Below are positions 15,929-24,538 of a DNA stretch of 64,000 nucleotides, in pieces. Position 1 is the stretch's first letter; every line of letters begins with the position of its first letter. Under the pieces are notes generated by a model that had not been told where the DNA came from, searched no databases, and saw only the letters and a program-made list of their open reading frames with translations. The DNA comes from Crenobacter caeni (GTDB lineage: Bacteria > Pseudomonadota > Gammaproteobacteria > Burkholderiales > Chromobacteriaceae). The position numbers were made by a program, and so were the translations under genes. The stretch is from assembly GCF_010435965.1 (NCBI RefSeq), contig NZ_JAAGAA010000004.1:186001-250000 (forward strand). Reading direction: 5' to 3'.

Positions 15929-16504
15929 ATGCTCAAAATTCTGCTCGTCAACGACGGCGAGGGCCGCACCCGGCTGCTCAGGGACGCGCTGGGCGCGGCC
16001 GGCGTGCGCGTGATCGGCGAGATAGAGGCGTGCGCGGACCTTGCGCGGGTGCTCGACGCGCTGCGCCCGGACATGGTGCTGATCGACACCGACGCCCCCT
16101 CGCGCGACACGCTGGAAGCGGTCTGCGTGGCCAGCGAACACGGCGGGCGGCCGGTGGTGATGTTTACCGACGACGGCCGGCGCGAAAGCCTGCGCTCCGC
16201 GATCCGCGCCGGGGTGTCGGCCTATGTGGTCGGCAGCGTCGACGGTGCGCGGGTCGAGAACGTGCTCGCGGTCGCCGCCGAGCGCTTCGAGGTGGAGCGT
16301 ACGCTCAAAGACGAGCTGGCCAAGAGTCGCGCCAGGCTTGCCGAGCGCCAATGGGTCGACAAGGCCAAGGGCCTGTTGATGCGGCTGAAAAACCTCGACG
16401 AAGACGAGGCGTTCCGCCTCTTGCGCACGCAGGCGATGCGCGAGCAAAAGCGCATCGGCGAGGTCGCGCAGGCGATGGTCGAGGCGGCCGGCTGGCTCGC
16501 CTAG
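15929..16504 (+). CDS. nasT: ANTAR-domain antitermination regulator NasT
   Basis: The 191-residue product has an N-terminal receiver-like domain (about residues 1-120) and a C-terminal ANTAR RNA-binding domain (about 130-190). The receiver has VLIDTDAP where phospho-acceptor aspartates normally lie. The ANTAR part shows ERQWVDKAKGLLMRLKNLDEDEAFRLLRTQAM, with the conserved KGLLM and EDEAFRLLR helices of NasT/AmiR. NasT binds tandem hexaloop hairpins in nitrate-operon leaders and prevents termination when nitrate is present; in other species it is held inactive by NasS. The ATG at 15929 follows GAGGAGG. Since the operon that encodes it has its own ANTAR leader, NasT should promote its own synthesis. 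No nasS gene is adjacent. Confidence 0.92.
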   Translation: MLKILLVNDGEGRTRLLRDALGAAGVRVIGEIEACADLARVLDALRPDMVLIDTDAPSRDTLEAVCVASEHGGRPVVMFTDDGRRESLRSAIRAGVSAYVVGSVDGARVENVLAVAAERFEVERTLKDELAKSRARLAERQWVDKAKGLLMRLKNLDEDEAFRLLRTQAMREQKRIGEVAQAMVEAAGWLA

Positions 16505-16561
16505 CGGGCGGGCGACATCTACGCTCAATCAGGATGGTTATTTCTGCCTGAAGGAGCTGCC

Positions 16562-18082
16562 ATGAGCATTACCCCGCTGCGCATCGCCCGCGCATCCGAT
16601 AGAGACCTTGAACTGTTGCCGGCCCTGGCCAACCGCCACGGCCTGATCACCGGTGCGACCGGCACCGGCAAGACGGTCACGCTGATGCGCATGGCCGAGG
16701 CGTTTTCCCGCATCGGCACCCCGGTGTTCGTCTCCGACGTCAAGGGCGACCTCGCGGGCCTGGGCGCCGCGGGCGAGGCCGGCGACAAGCTCGCTGCCCG
16801 TTGTGAAAAGCTGGGGATGGCGCTGCCCGAGATGGCCGCGTGCCCCGTGGTGTGCTGGGACGTGTTCGGCGAACTGGGCCACCCCTTGCGCGCGACGGTG
16901 TCCGACATGGGGTCCTTGCTGCTCGCGCGGCTGATGGGGCTCAACGACCTGCAGCGCGACCTTCTGCAGATGGTGTTCCGCATCGCCGACGACAACGGCT
17001 TGTTGCTCATGGACCTGAAGGATTTGCGCGCGATGCTCGCGCACGTGGCCGGGCACGCGAAGGACTACGCGGCGCAATACGGCAACGCGAACGCGGCGTC
17101 GGTCGGCGCGATCCAGCGCGCCTTGCTCGCGCTGGAAGAAGAAGGCGGCGACGCCTTCTTCGGCGAGCCGATGCTGGACATCCGTGACCTGATGCGCCGC
17201 GACGCGGTAGGGCACGGCGTCGTCAACGTGCTCGCCGCCGAGCGGCTGATCCGCTCGCCGCGCGTCTACGCGACTTTTCTCTTGTGGCTGCTGGCCGAAC
17301 TCTACGAGACCCTGCCCGAAATCGGCGACGCCGACGCGCCGGGGCTGGTGTTCTTCTTCGACGAGGCGCACCTCTTGTTCGACGACGCGCCACCGGCGCT
17401 TGTCGACAAGGTCGAGCTGATCGTGCGCCTGGTGCGCTCGAAGGGCGTCGGCGTCTACTTCGTCAGCCAGAACCCGCTCGACATCCCCGAAACCGTGCTC
17501 GGCCAGCTCGGCAACCGCGTGCAGCACGCGCTGCGCGCGTACAGCCCGCGCGACCAGAAAGCGCTGCGCGTCGCCGCCGAAACGCTGCGCGCGAACCCGG
17601 CGTTCGACGCCGAACAGGCCATCGCCGAGCTCGCCGTCGGCGAGGCACTGGTGTCCTTCCTGCAGGCAGACGGCGCGCCGTCCGTCGTCGAGCGCGCGTG
17701 GGTCTATCCGCCCGGCTGCCGGATGGACCCCTTAAGCAGCGACGAACGCGCGGCGCTGGCGCGCGCATCCGGCATGGCGAGCCGCTACGACACGGCGCTC
17801 GACCGTGAATCCGCCTACGAGAAGCTCGCCGCTGGCTTTGGCGCGGCCGCCGCTGCTGCGCCGAACGGCGCCGCTGCGGAGACGCCCGAGGCCGAAGGTG
17901 AGGGCGGAGGGCTCGCCGCCACCCTGTCGGGCATCCTGTTCGGCAGCCGCGGGCCGCGCGGCGGACGCCATGAGGGCGTACTCGAGTCGGCCGCCAAGAG
18001 CGTTGCCCGCGCAGCCGGCTCCAGCGTCGGGCGCGAGCTGGTACGCGGCATTCTGGGCTCCTTGCTCGGCCGGCGGCGTTAA
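16562..18082 (+). CDS. HerA-like (DUF853) ATPase/helicase-domain protein
   Basis: The 506-residue product resembles the YjgR/DUF853 group of HerA-FtsK-type ATPases. Visible motifs are [22 protein letters not shown] (Walker A, GATGTGKT near residue 31), [61 protein letters not shown] in order (Walker B and sensor, near 255-305) and [14 protein letters not shown] (near 320). The C-terminus is low-complexity, alanine/glycine/arginine-rich, with two short hydrophobic stretches. Substrate and role are unknown; DNA or protein translocation is the usual guess. It sits between nasT and the nirB promoter on the same strand, 57 bases after nasT with a good GAAGGAG site, and may be read from the nitrate operon, but nothing in its sequence links it to nitrogen metabolism. 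Confidence 0.82.
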   Translation: MSITPLRIARASDRDLELLPALANRHGLITGATGTGKTVTLMRMAEAFSRIGTPVFVSDVKGDLAGLGAAGEAGDKLAARCEKLGMALPEMAACPVVCWDVFGELGHPLRATVSDMGSLLLARLMGLNDLQRDLLQMVFRIADDNGLLLMDLKDLRAMLAHVAGHAKDYAAQYGNANAASVGAIQRALLALEEEGGDAFFGEPMLDIRDLMRRDAVGHGVVNVLAAERLIRSPRVYATFLLWLLAELYETLPEIGDADAPGLVFFFDEAHLLFDDAPPALVDKVELIVRLVRSKGVGVYFVSQNPLDIPETVLGQLGNRVQHALRAYSPRDQKALRVAAETLRANPAFDAEQAIAELAVGEALVSFLQADGAPSVVERAWVYPPGCRMDPLSSDERAALARASGMASRYDTALDRESAYEKLAAGFGAAAAAAPNGAAAETPEAEGEGGGLAATLSGILFGSRGPRGGRHEGVLESAAKSVARAAGSSVGRELVRGILGSLLGRRR

Positions 18083-18094
18083 AAGGGTGCAGGG

Positions 18095-18109
18095 GCACCG
18101 CCTTGGTGC
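18095..18109 (+). promoter_or_regulatory. Candidate NtrC-binding dyad upstream of nirB
   Basis: GCACCGCCTTGGTGC is GCACC-N5-GGTGC, which matches the core and spacing of the NtrC consensus TGCACC-N5-GGTGCA. It lies about 53-67 bases upstream of the sigma-54 box and 12 bases after the end of the preceding gene. Confidence 0.6.
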
Positions 18110-18161
18110 GCTGCAGCGGGAGATCGGACAGGCCGGGCCGGCCTAACAGGGGGTGAGCGGC

Positions 18162-18177
18162 TGGCACGGCAGTTGCT
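18162..18177 (+). promoter_or_regulatory. Sigma-54 promoter of the nirB operon
   Basis: TGGCACGGCAGTTGCT matches the -24/-12 consensus fully, with GG and GC 12 bases apart. The following AAGGATGGG is shared with the nrtA promoter, which suggests either common ancestry of the two leaders or conserved initiation sequence. Confidence 0.88.
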
Positions 18178-18194
18178 AAGGATGGGCAGGGGCG

Positions 18195-18237
18195 CGCGCC
18201 AACGGCGGTACGGGCCATCGCAAGGACAACGGGGTCC
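18195..18237 (+). promoter_or_regulatory. ANTAR-type tandem hexaloop hairpins in the nirB leader
   Basis: P1 has loop AACGGC (18201-18206) on an imperfect stem (CGCGCC with GGTACG, one G-U and one mismatch). P2 has loop AACGGG (18228-18233) closed by GGAC/GTCC (18224-18227 with 18234-18237). Both loops keep A1 and G4. P2 and the terminator share 18232-18237, so they cannot form together. Stems are weaker than in the nrtA leader, which may mean a different nitrate response. Confidence 0.72.
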
Positions 18238-18268
18238 GCTGGCGCAAGGCGCCGGCGGACCCTTTTTT
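18232..18268 (+). terminator. Leader (regulated) intrinsic terminator upstream of nirB
   Basis: A 14-bp stem (18232-18245 with 18249-18262, one G-U) with a 3-base loop is followed by six Ts. It lies after the sigma-54 promoter and 29 bases before the nirB ATG, so transcription must read through it. Confidence 0.88.
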
Positions 18269-18297
18269 CATTCTGCCTGTCAGGCAAGGAGAACACG

Positions 18298-20730
18298 ATG
18301 GGCCGCAAGAAACTCGTCATGGTCGGCAACGGCATGGCCGGGGTGCGTACGCTGGAGGAGCTGCTGAAGCTCGCGCCCGACGCTTACGACATCACGGTAT
18401 TCGGCGCCGAGCCGTGGGGCAACTACAACCGCATCCTGCTCTCGCCGGTCCTCTCCGGCGAGCAGGCCTTCGACGACATCATCCTCAACGACCCGGCGTG
18501 GTACGCCGAGAACGGTATCACGCTGCACCTGAACGCCAGGGTGACCGAAATTGACCGTGCGCGCCGCGTGGTACGCACCGAGGGCGGCCTGGAAGCACCG
18601 TACGACCGCCTGCTGCTCGCGACCGGCTCCAACGCCTTCGTGCTGCCGGTGCCGGGCAAGGACCTTGCGGGCGTCGTCGCCTACCGTGACTACCACGACG
18701 TCTGCACGATGCTTGACGCCGCAGCCAGCCACCGCCACGCGGTGGTGATCGGCGGCGGCCTGTTGGGGCTGGAGGCGGCCAACGGGCTGGCCGCCCGCGG
18801 CATGCAAGTGACGGTGGTGCACCTCGCGCCGTGGCTGATGGAGCGTCAGCTCGACGCGCAGGCAGGCGGGCTGCTCAGGGCCGCGCTGGAAGCGCGCGGC
18901 ATCGCGTTCGCCTTGTCGGCGCAGACGTCGGCCTTGCTGGGCGACGAGACGGGCCGCGTGCGCGCGCTGCGCCTCGACAACGGCACCGAGATCGCCGCCG
19001 ACCTGGTGGTGATGGCCGCCGGCATCCGCCCGAACACCGAGCTTGCCGAGCAGGCCGGCCTCTATTGCCACCGCGGCGTCACGGTCGACGACACCCTGCA
19101 GACCTTCGACCCGCGCATCTACGCGGTCGGCGAGTGCGCGAGCCACCGCGGCGTCGCCTACGGCCTGGTCGCGCCACTGTTCGAACAGGCGAAAGTCGCG
19201 GCCAACCATCTGGCCGGCCACGGCATCGGCCGCTACCTGGGCAGCGTGACCTCGACCAAGCTCAAGGTGACCGGCATCGACCTCTTCTCCGCCGGCGACT
19301 TCATGGGCGGCGAGGGCACCGAGGCGATCACCCTGTCCGACCCGATCGGCGGCGTCTACAAGAAGCTGGTGATCCGCGGCGAGCGCCTGGTCGGCGCCTG
19401 CCTGTACGGCGACACCGCCGACGGTGCGTGGTACTTCCGCCTGATCCGCGAGGGCAAACCGGTGCACGAGATCCGCGACGCGCTGGTGTTCGGCGAGTCG
19501 GCGCTGGGGGATGTCGGCCACGGCGGCGAGAACCGTGCGGCGTCGCTGCCGGACTCCGCCGAGATCTGCGGCTGCAACGGCGTGTGCAAGGGCACCATCG
19601 TGGCGGCGATCCGCGACAAGGGCCTGTTTACCGTCGACGCGATCAAGCAGCACACCAAGGCGGCCAGTTCATGCGGTTCGTGCACGGCGCTGGTCGAGCA
19701 GGTGCTGATCAACACGGTGGGCGGCGCGGCGGACGTGACGCCCAAGGGCGAGAAGCCTGTATGCGGCTGCACCGCGCTCAACCACGCCCAGTTGCGCCAG
19801 GCAATCCGCGACCGCCACCTCACCAGCATTCCCGAGGCAATGCGGGTGCTTGAGTGGCGCGCTCCCGACGGCTGCGCAAGCTGCCGCCCGGCGCTCAACT
19901 ACTACCTGATCTCGACCTGGCCGGGCGAGGCGAAGGACGATGCGCAGGCGCGGCTGATCAACGAGCGCGCGCACGCCAACATCCAGAAGGACGGCACCTA
20001 TTCGGTGGTGCCGCGCATGTGGGGCGGCGTCACCACCGCCGACGAGCTGCGCCGCATCGCCGACGCGGCCGACAAGTACCAGGTGCCATTGGTCAAGGTG
20101 ACCGGCGGCCAGCGTATTGATCTTCTGGGCGTGAAGAAAGAAGACCTGCCCGCGATCTGGCAGGACCTGGCGATGCCGTCCGGCCACGCCTACGGCAAGA
20201 GCCTGCGCACGGTGAAGACCTGCGTGGGCAGCGCGTTCTGCCGCTTCGGCACGCAGGATTCGACCGCGATGGGCATCGCGCTGGAGAAAGACCTGTTCGG
20301 CATGTGGAGCCCGGCCAAGGTCAAGCTCGCGGTGTCCGGCTGTCCGCGCAACTGTGCCGAGTCCGGCATCAAGGACGTCGGCGTGATCGCGGTCGACTCG
20401 GGCTGGGAAATCTACGTCGGCGGCAACGGCGGCATCAAGACCGAGGTCGCGCAGTTCCTTTGCAAGGTGGCCACGTCCGACGAAGTGCTCGAGGTGACCG
20501 GCGCCTTCCTGCAGCTTTACCGGGAGGAGGCGTTTTATCTGGAGCGCACCGTGCACTACCTCACACGGGTCGGTCTGGACCACGTGAAGGCGCGGGTACT
20601 GGACGATGGCGAGGCACGCGCGGCGCTCTACGCGCGGCTCAAGTTCGCGCTGGGCTTCGAGTCCGACCCTTGGCAGGCGCAGATTGCCGACGCGAACAAG
20701 CGCCGCCAGTTCGAAACGCTGGCGGTATAG
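18298..20730 (+). CDS. nirB: NADH-dependent nitrite reductase, large subunit
   Basis: The 810-residue cytoplasmic enzyme reduces nitrite to ammonium with NAD(P)H, FAD, an iron-sulfur cluster and siroheme. The N-terminal FAD/NADH module starts with KLVMVGNGMAGVRTLEEL and has a second dinucleotide fold at VVIGGGLLGLEAANGLA (near residue 150). A BFD-like [2Fe-2S] segment follows (Cys 424, 426, 459, 462 in CGCNGVCKG and SSCGSC). The siroheme/[4Fe-4S] domain has TCVGSAFCRFG (C642, C648) and SGCPRNCAES (C682, C686), the full cysteine set. The ATG at 18298 follows CAAGGAGAACACG. Expression is under the sigma-54 promoter and ANTAR leader, and nirD, nasA and cobA follow in the same direction. Confidence 0.96.
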   Translation: MGRKKLVMVGNGMAGVRTLEELLKLAPDAYDITVFGAEPWGNYNRILLSPVLSGEQAFDDIILNDPAWYAENGITLHLNARVTEIDRARRVVRTEGGLEAPYDRLLLATGSNAFVLPVPGKDLAGVVAYRDYHDVCTMLDAAASHRHAVVIGGGLLGLEAANGLAARGMQVTVVHLAPWLMERQLDAQAGGLLRAALEARGIAFALSAQTSALLGDETGRVRALRLDNGTEIAADLVVMAAGIRPNTELAEQAGLYCHRGVTVDDTLQTFDPRIYAVGECASHRGVAYGLVAPLFEQAKVAANHLAGHGIGRYLGSVTSTKLKVTGIDLFSAGDFMGGEGTEAITLSDPIGGVYKKLVIRGERLVGACLYGDTADGAWYFRLIREGKPVHEIRDALVFGESALGDVGHGGENRAASLPDSAEICGCNGVCKGTIVAAIRDKGLFTVDAIKQHTKAASSCGSCTALVEQVLINTVGGAADVTPKGEKPVCGCTALNHAQLRQAIRDRHLTSIPEAMRVLEWRAPDGCASCRPALNYYLISTWPGEAKDDAQARLINERAHANIQKDGTYSVVPRMWGGVTTADELRRIADAADKYQVPLVKVTGGQRIDLLGVKKEDLPAIWQDLAMPSGHAYGKSLRTVKTCVGSAFCRFGTQDSTAMGIALEKDLFGMWSPAKVKLAVSGCPRNCAESGIKDVGVIAVDSGWEIYVGGNGGIKTEVAQFLCKVATSDEVLEVTGAFLQLYREEAFYLERTVHYLTRVGLDHVKARVLDDGEARAALYARLKFALGFESDPWQAQIADANKRRQFETLAV

Positions 20731-20755
20731 GCCGGCGCAACAGGAGATCAAGCAA

Positions 20756-21082
20756 ATGAACGACTGGATCAGGGTGTGTACGGTAGGGGAAATTCCGGCG
20801 CAGGGCGCGCGCGTGCTCCGGCAGGCGGGGGAGGTCGACATCGCGGTGTTCCGCACCGCGGCCGACGAGGTGTTCGCGCTGCGTGACCGTTGCCCGCACA
20901 AGGGCGGCCCGCTCTCGCAAGGCCTGGTGCACGGCAAGACCGTCACCTGCCCGCTGCACAACTGGACGATTGAGCTGGATACCGGCAACGCACGCGCGCC
21001 GGACATCGGCTGCGCCGGTCACCTGCCGGTGCGCGTCGAGGCAGGCGACGTTTACGTCAGGCTGGGCCGCCGCCATGGCTAG
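20756..21082 (+). CDS. nirD: Nitrite reductase small subunit (Rieske-like)
   Basis: The 108-residue product is the small partner of NirB. It has a Rieske-type fold and, unlike many enterobacterial NirD proteins, retains both cluster-binding pairs: CPHKGGPL (Cys and His, near residue 46) and CPLHNW (near residue 65). It may thus hold a [2Fe-2S] cluster. The ATG at 20756 follows CAGGAGATC; longer in-frame starts would overlap nirB. Its stop lies 8 bases inside the nasA start region, so translation of nirD and nasA is probably coupled. Confidence 0.93.
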   Translation: MNDWIRVCTVGEIPAQGARVLRQAGEVDIAVFRTAADEVFALRDRCPHKGGPLSQGLVHGKTVTCPLHNWTIELDTGNARAPDIGCAGHLPVRVEAGDVYVRLGRRHG

Positions 21083-23762
21083 CGAAGGCGTCGGGATGGA
21101 TAGGACCGTCAAGTCGGTGTGCTGCTACTGCGGCACCGGCTGCGGGGTCAACCTCACGGTGAAGGACGGGCAGCTTGCCGCGGTGGAGGGGGACGCTGCC
21201 CACCCGGCCAACTTCGGCCGCCTGTGCAGCAAGGGGCGCACCCTCGGGCTGACCGTGCGGCGCGACGAGGCGCGGGTGCTGTCGGCGCAGCTGCGTTGCG
21301 ATCGCGGCGCGGCGCTTGCCGCCGTGCCGCTGGAAACTGCGCTCGATGCGGCCGCGGACCGGCTCGCTGACATCATCAGGCGCGATGGGCCGGACGCGGT
21401 GGCGTTTTACCTCTCGGGCCAGTTGCTGACCGAAGACTACGTGGTGTTCAACCGTCTGGCGCGTGGTCTGGTCGGCACCCGCCATATCGACAGCAATTCC
21501 CGGCTTTGCATGTCGAGCGCGGTGTCGGCTTACAAGGCGTCGTTCGGCGCCGACGCGCCGCCCTGCAGCTACGAGGACCTGGACGCTGCTGACTGCGTGC
21601 TGATCGCCGGTGCCAACCCGGCCTACGCGCACCCGGTACTGTTCAGGCGCCTGGAAGAGGCGAAGGCGCGCCGCCCCGGCATGAAGGTGATCGTCATCGA
21701 TCCCAGGCGCACCGATAGCGCGGAATTGGCCGACCTGCACCTGGCCATCGCGCCGGGTACCGACGTCGTGCTGTTTCACGCGATGCTGAACCAGCTGGTA
21801 TGGGACGGCCTCGTCGACGACGCGTATGTCGAGCGGCACTGCGAAGGCTATCCGGAGGCCAAGGCGCGGGTGCGCGAATTCACCCCCGAGGTCGCCGCCG
21901 GCGTGTGCGGGGTGGCCGCGGCCGACATCGTCAAGGCCGCGCGCTGGTTCGGCGAGGCGGGCGCGGCGCTGTCGCTCTACACCATGGGGCTCAACCAGTC
22001 GGCCGCCGGCGTCGACAAGAACCGTGCGCTGATCAACCTGCATCTGGCCTGCGGCCACATCGGCAAGCCCGGCGCCGGCCCCTTCTCGCTGACCGGCCAG
22101 CCCAACGCAATGGGCGGACGCGAAGCCGGCGCGATGGCGACGCTGCTGCCCGGACACCGCGACCCGGACAACGCGCAGCACCGCGCCGAAGTCGCCGCCG
22201 CGTGGGGCGTCGACGCGCTGCCCGCGGGTACGGGGCTGACCGCGGTCGAACTCTTCGACGCGGTGGGGACCGGCCGCGTGAAGGCGGTGTGGATCGCGGC
22301 GACCAACCCGGCGGCCAGCCTGCCCGAGCAGGCGAAGGTGCGCGCGGCGCTTCAAAAGGCGGAGCTGGTGATCGTCTCCGAGGCGTTCGCCGGCACCGAC
22401 ACCCTTGCTTTCGCCGACATCGTGCTGCCGGCGGCGACCTGGCCGGAGAAAGACGGCACGCTGACCAACAGCGAGCGGCGCGTCTCGCGGGTGCGAGCAG
22501 CCTTGCCGCCGCCGGGCGACGCGCAGGCGGACTGGCAGCTCGCCTGCGCCGTCGGCACGCGGCTCGCCGCGCGCATCGCGCCCGAGCGTGCGCACCTGTT
22601 CGATTACACGGGGCCGGCCGACATTTTCGCCGGACACGCGGCGCTGACCGCCGGGCGCGACCTCGACTATTCGGCACTCAGCTACGCGCTGCTAGACGCG
22701 CAAGGCCCGCAGCAGTGGCCGTTCCGGCAGGGGGCGGGGCAGGTGCGCCTCTATACGGACGGCGTGTTCGCGACCGGGAGCGGCCGTGCGCGCTTTGCCG
22801 CGCCGGCCTATGTGCCGGTAGCCGACGTGGTGAACGCGCATTTTCCGCTGCGCCTGACCAGCGGCCGGCTGCGCGACCAGTGGCATACCGCGGGGCGCAC
22901 CTCCCTGGCGGTGCCCCTGCTGCGCCACGTCGAGGCACCCGCGCTCGCCATGAACCCTACCGACCTCGAACGCCTCAGGCTTGCGCCCGGCGCGCTCGCC
23001 CGCGTGCGCTCGCGCCGCGGTGAACTGGTGCTGCCGGTGACCGCCGACGAGGCGGTGCGCGCCGGCCACGCCTTCGTGCCCATGCACTGGGGACGCGCGT
23101 GGATGGCGGGCGACGGCGTCAACGTGCTGATGAACGGCGCGCTCGACCCGCTGTCGCGCCAGCCCGAACTCAAGCACGCCGCCGTCGCGGTGGCGCCGGC
23201 GAACCTTGCCTGGCAGGCCGAGGCCTTTGTCGCCGGCGACGCGCCCTTTTTGCGAGGGCGTCTTGCGCACTGGCTCGAGGCATTCCCCTTCGCGCAACTG
23301 ATGGCGGTCGCCGACGCCGGCGGCGGGGTGTGGCTGCGCGTGGCGGCAAAGGCGACGCCCGACGCGGCGCTGCTAGCCGACCTTGCCCGGGACTTCGGCG
23401 GGGTCGGCGCCGACCTTGCGCTGGACGACGCCGCGCGCGGCGTGCTGCGCCGGGTTTCTCTGGATGCGGGGCGGCCGCGCGCCTGGCTGTTGTGCGGCGA
23501 CACCCGCGCGCGCGACGCGCTGCGTGGCTGGGCCGACGGCGGCGCAGCACCGCAAAGCGCGGCGGCGCTGTTCGGTGCTGCGCCGGGCTCGCGTTCACGC
23601 GTGGTGTGTGCGTGCGAGGGGGTGCGCGAGGCCGCGATCGACGCGGCGATCCGCCGCGGCGCCGACCTGACGGGCCTCAAAAAGGAACTGGGTTGCGGCA
23701 CCGGCTGCGGCTCGTGCGTGCCGGAGATCATCGGGCGGCTGAACAGGGTGTGTGCCGCGTAA
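21075..23762 (+). CDS. nasA: Assimilatory nitrate reductase, catalytic subunit, with C-terminal [2Fe-2S] domain
   Basis: The 895-residue molybdenum enzyme reduces nitrate to nitrite in the cytoplasm. The N-terminus binds [4Fe-4S] through CCYCGTGCGV (C16/C17, C19, C23) and LCSKG (C51). The bis-MGD domains have SRLCMSSAVSAYKASFG, GANPAYAHPVLFRR, GPFSLTGQPNAMGGREAGAMATLLPGHR in order and ATWPEKDGTLTNSERRVSR. The C-terminus (about residue 845 on) is a BFD-like [2Fe-2S] module: VVCACEGVREAAI and LGCGTGCGSCVPEI, as in Klebsiella NasA. No separate FAD/NADH reductase gene is nearby, so the electron donor is encoded elsewhere or is a ferredoxin-type partner. An alternative start is the ATG at 21096 with GAAGG at a good distance. 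Confidence 0.94.
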   Translation: MASEGVGMDRTVKSVCCYCGTGCGVNLTVKDGQLAAVEGDAAHPANFGRLCSKGRTLGLTVRRDEARVLSAQLRCDRGAALAAVPLETALDAAADRLADIIRRDGPDAVAFYLSGQLLTEDYVVFNRLARGLVGTRHIDSNSRLCMSSAVSAYKASFGADAPPCSYEDLDAADCVLIAGANPAYAHPVLFRRLEEAKARRPGMKVIVIDPRRTDSAELADLHLAIAPGTDVVLFHAMLNQLVWDGLVDDAYVERHCEGYPEAKARVREFTPEVAAGVCGVAAADIVKAARWFGEAGAALSLYTMGLNQSAAGVDKNRALINLHLACGHIGKPGAGPFSLTGQPNAMGGREAGAMATLLPGHRDPDNAQHRAEVAAAWGVDALPAGTGLTAVELFDAVGTGRVKAVWIAATNPAASLPEQAKVRAALQKAELVIVSEAFAGTDTLAFADIVLPAATWPEKDGTLTNSERRVSRVRAALPPPGDAQADWQLACAVGTRLAARIAPERAHLFDYTGPADIFAGHAALTAGRDLDYSALSYALLDAQGPQQWPFRQGAGQVRLYTDGVFATGSGRARFAAPAYVPVADVVNAHFPLRLTSGRLRDQWHTAGRTSLAVPLLRHVEAPALAMNPTDLERLRLAPGALARVRSRRGELVLPVTADEAVRAGHAFVPMHWGRAWMAGDGVNVLMNGALDPLSRQPELKHAAVAVAPANLAWQAEAFVAGDAPFLRGRLAHWLEAFPFAQLMAVADAGGGVWLRVAAKATPDAALLADLARDFGGVGADLALDDAARGVLRRVSLDAGRPRAWLLCGDTRARDALRGWADGGAAPQSAAALFGAAPGSRSRVVCACEGVREAAIDAAIRRGADLTGLKKELGCGTGCGSCVPEIIGRLNRVCAA

Positions 23763-23779
23763 GCACTAGGAGGCAGGAC

Positions 23780-24535
23780 ATGGGACAGGGCAAGGTTTGG
23801 CTGGTGGGTGCGGGGCCCGGGGACGCCGAATGGCTGACGCTGAAGGCGGCGCGCGTGCTCGCCGCGTGCGAGGTATGGCTCGTCGACGACCTGGTCGATA
23901 AAAGCGTGCTGGAACTGGCGGGGCCTCGGACGCGCATCGTGCGGGTGGGCAAGCGCGGCGGCTGCAAGAGCACGCCGCAGGCCTTCATCCTGCGCCTGAT
24001 GCTGCGTTACGCGCGGCAGGGTCGCAGCGTCGCCCGGGTGAAGGGGGGCGACCCCTTCGTGTTCGGGCGCGGTGGCGAAGAGTGGGCGTGGCTGGCCGAG
24101 CGCGGGGTGGAAGTCGACGCGGTGGCCGGCGTCAGTGCCGGGCTTGCGCTCGGTGCGGCGCTGGGCCTGCCGCTGACGCACCGGCAAACCGCGCGCGGCG
24201 TCGCGCTGGTGACCGCGCACACCACCGACGGCACGCGCCCCAACTGGCAGGCGCTCGCGCAAAGCGCGCTGACGCTGGTCATCTATATGGGCATGCAGGA
24301 TGTCGCGGCACTTCAGGCGGAATTGCTGGACGCGGGCTTGCCTGATGGCACGCCGGTACTGGTCGCCGAGCGGGTCGGCTGCGAAGGCTCGCGCTCGCGC
24401 ACCATGGTGCTGGGCACGCTCGCGCGCATCGTGCGCGAGGCGGGCCTGGCGAGCCCCGCGCTGGTAGTGGTCGGCGAAGTGGCCGCGCTGGCTGCCCGGC
24501 TGCCTGCAGCGGCCGTCGGGCAGCGTTGCGCGTAA
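23780..24535 (+). CDS. cobA: Uroporphyrinogen-III C-methyltransferase
   Basis: The 251-residue enzyme adds two methyl groups to uroporphyrinogen III to give precorrin-2, the first step to siroheme, which NirB needs. Family motifs are VWLVGAGPGDAEWLTLKA at the N-terminus, VRVGKRGG, RVKGGDPFVFGRGGEE and VAGVSAGLALGAALGLPLTHR in order, and YMGMQ. It is a single methyltransferase domain, so the dehydrogenase/ferrochelatase steps (CysG N-terminal half) are encoded elsewhere. The ATG at 23780 follows AGGAGGCAGG. It ends 3 bases from the convergent efflux operon, with no terminator in between. Confidence 0.94.
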   Translation: MGQGKVWLVGAGPGDAEWLTLKAARVLAACEVWLVDDLVDKSVLELAGPRTRIVRVGKRGGCKSTPQAFILRLMLRYARQGRSVARVKGGDPFVFGRGGEEWAWLAERGVEVDAVAGVSAGLALGAALGLPLTHRQTARGVALVTAHTTDGTRPNWQALAQSALTLVIYMGMQDVAALQAELLDAGLPDGTPVLVAERVGCEGSRSRTMVLGTLARIVREAGLASPALVVVGEVAALAARLPAAAVGQRCA

Positions 24536-24538
24536 GGT

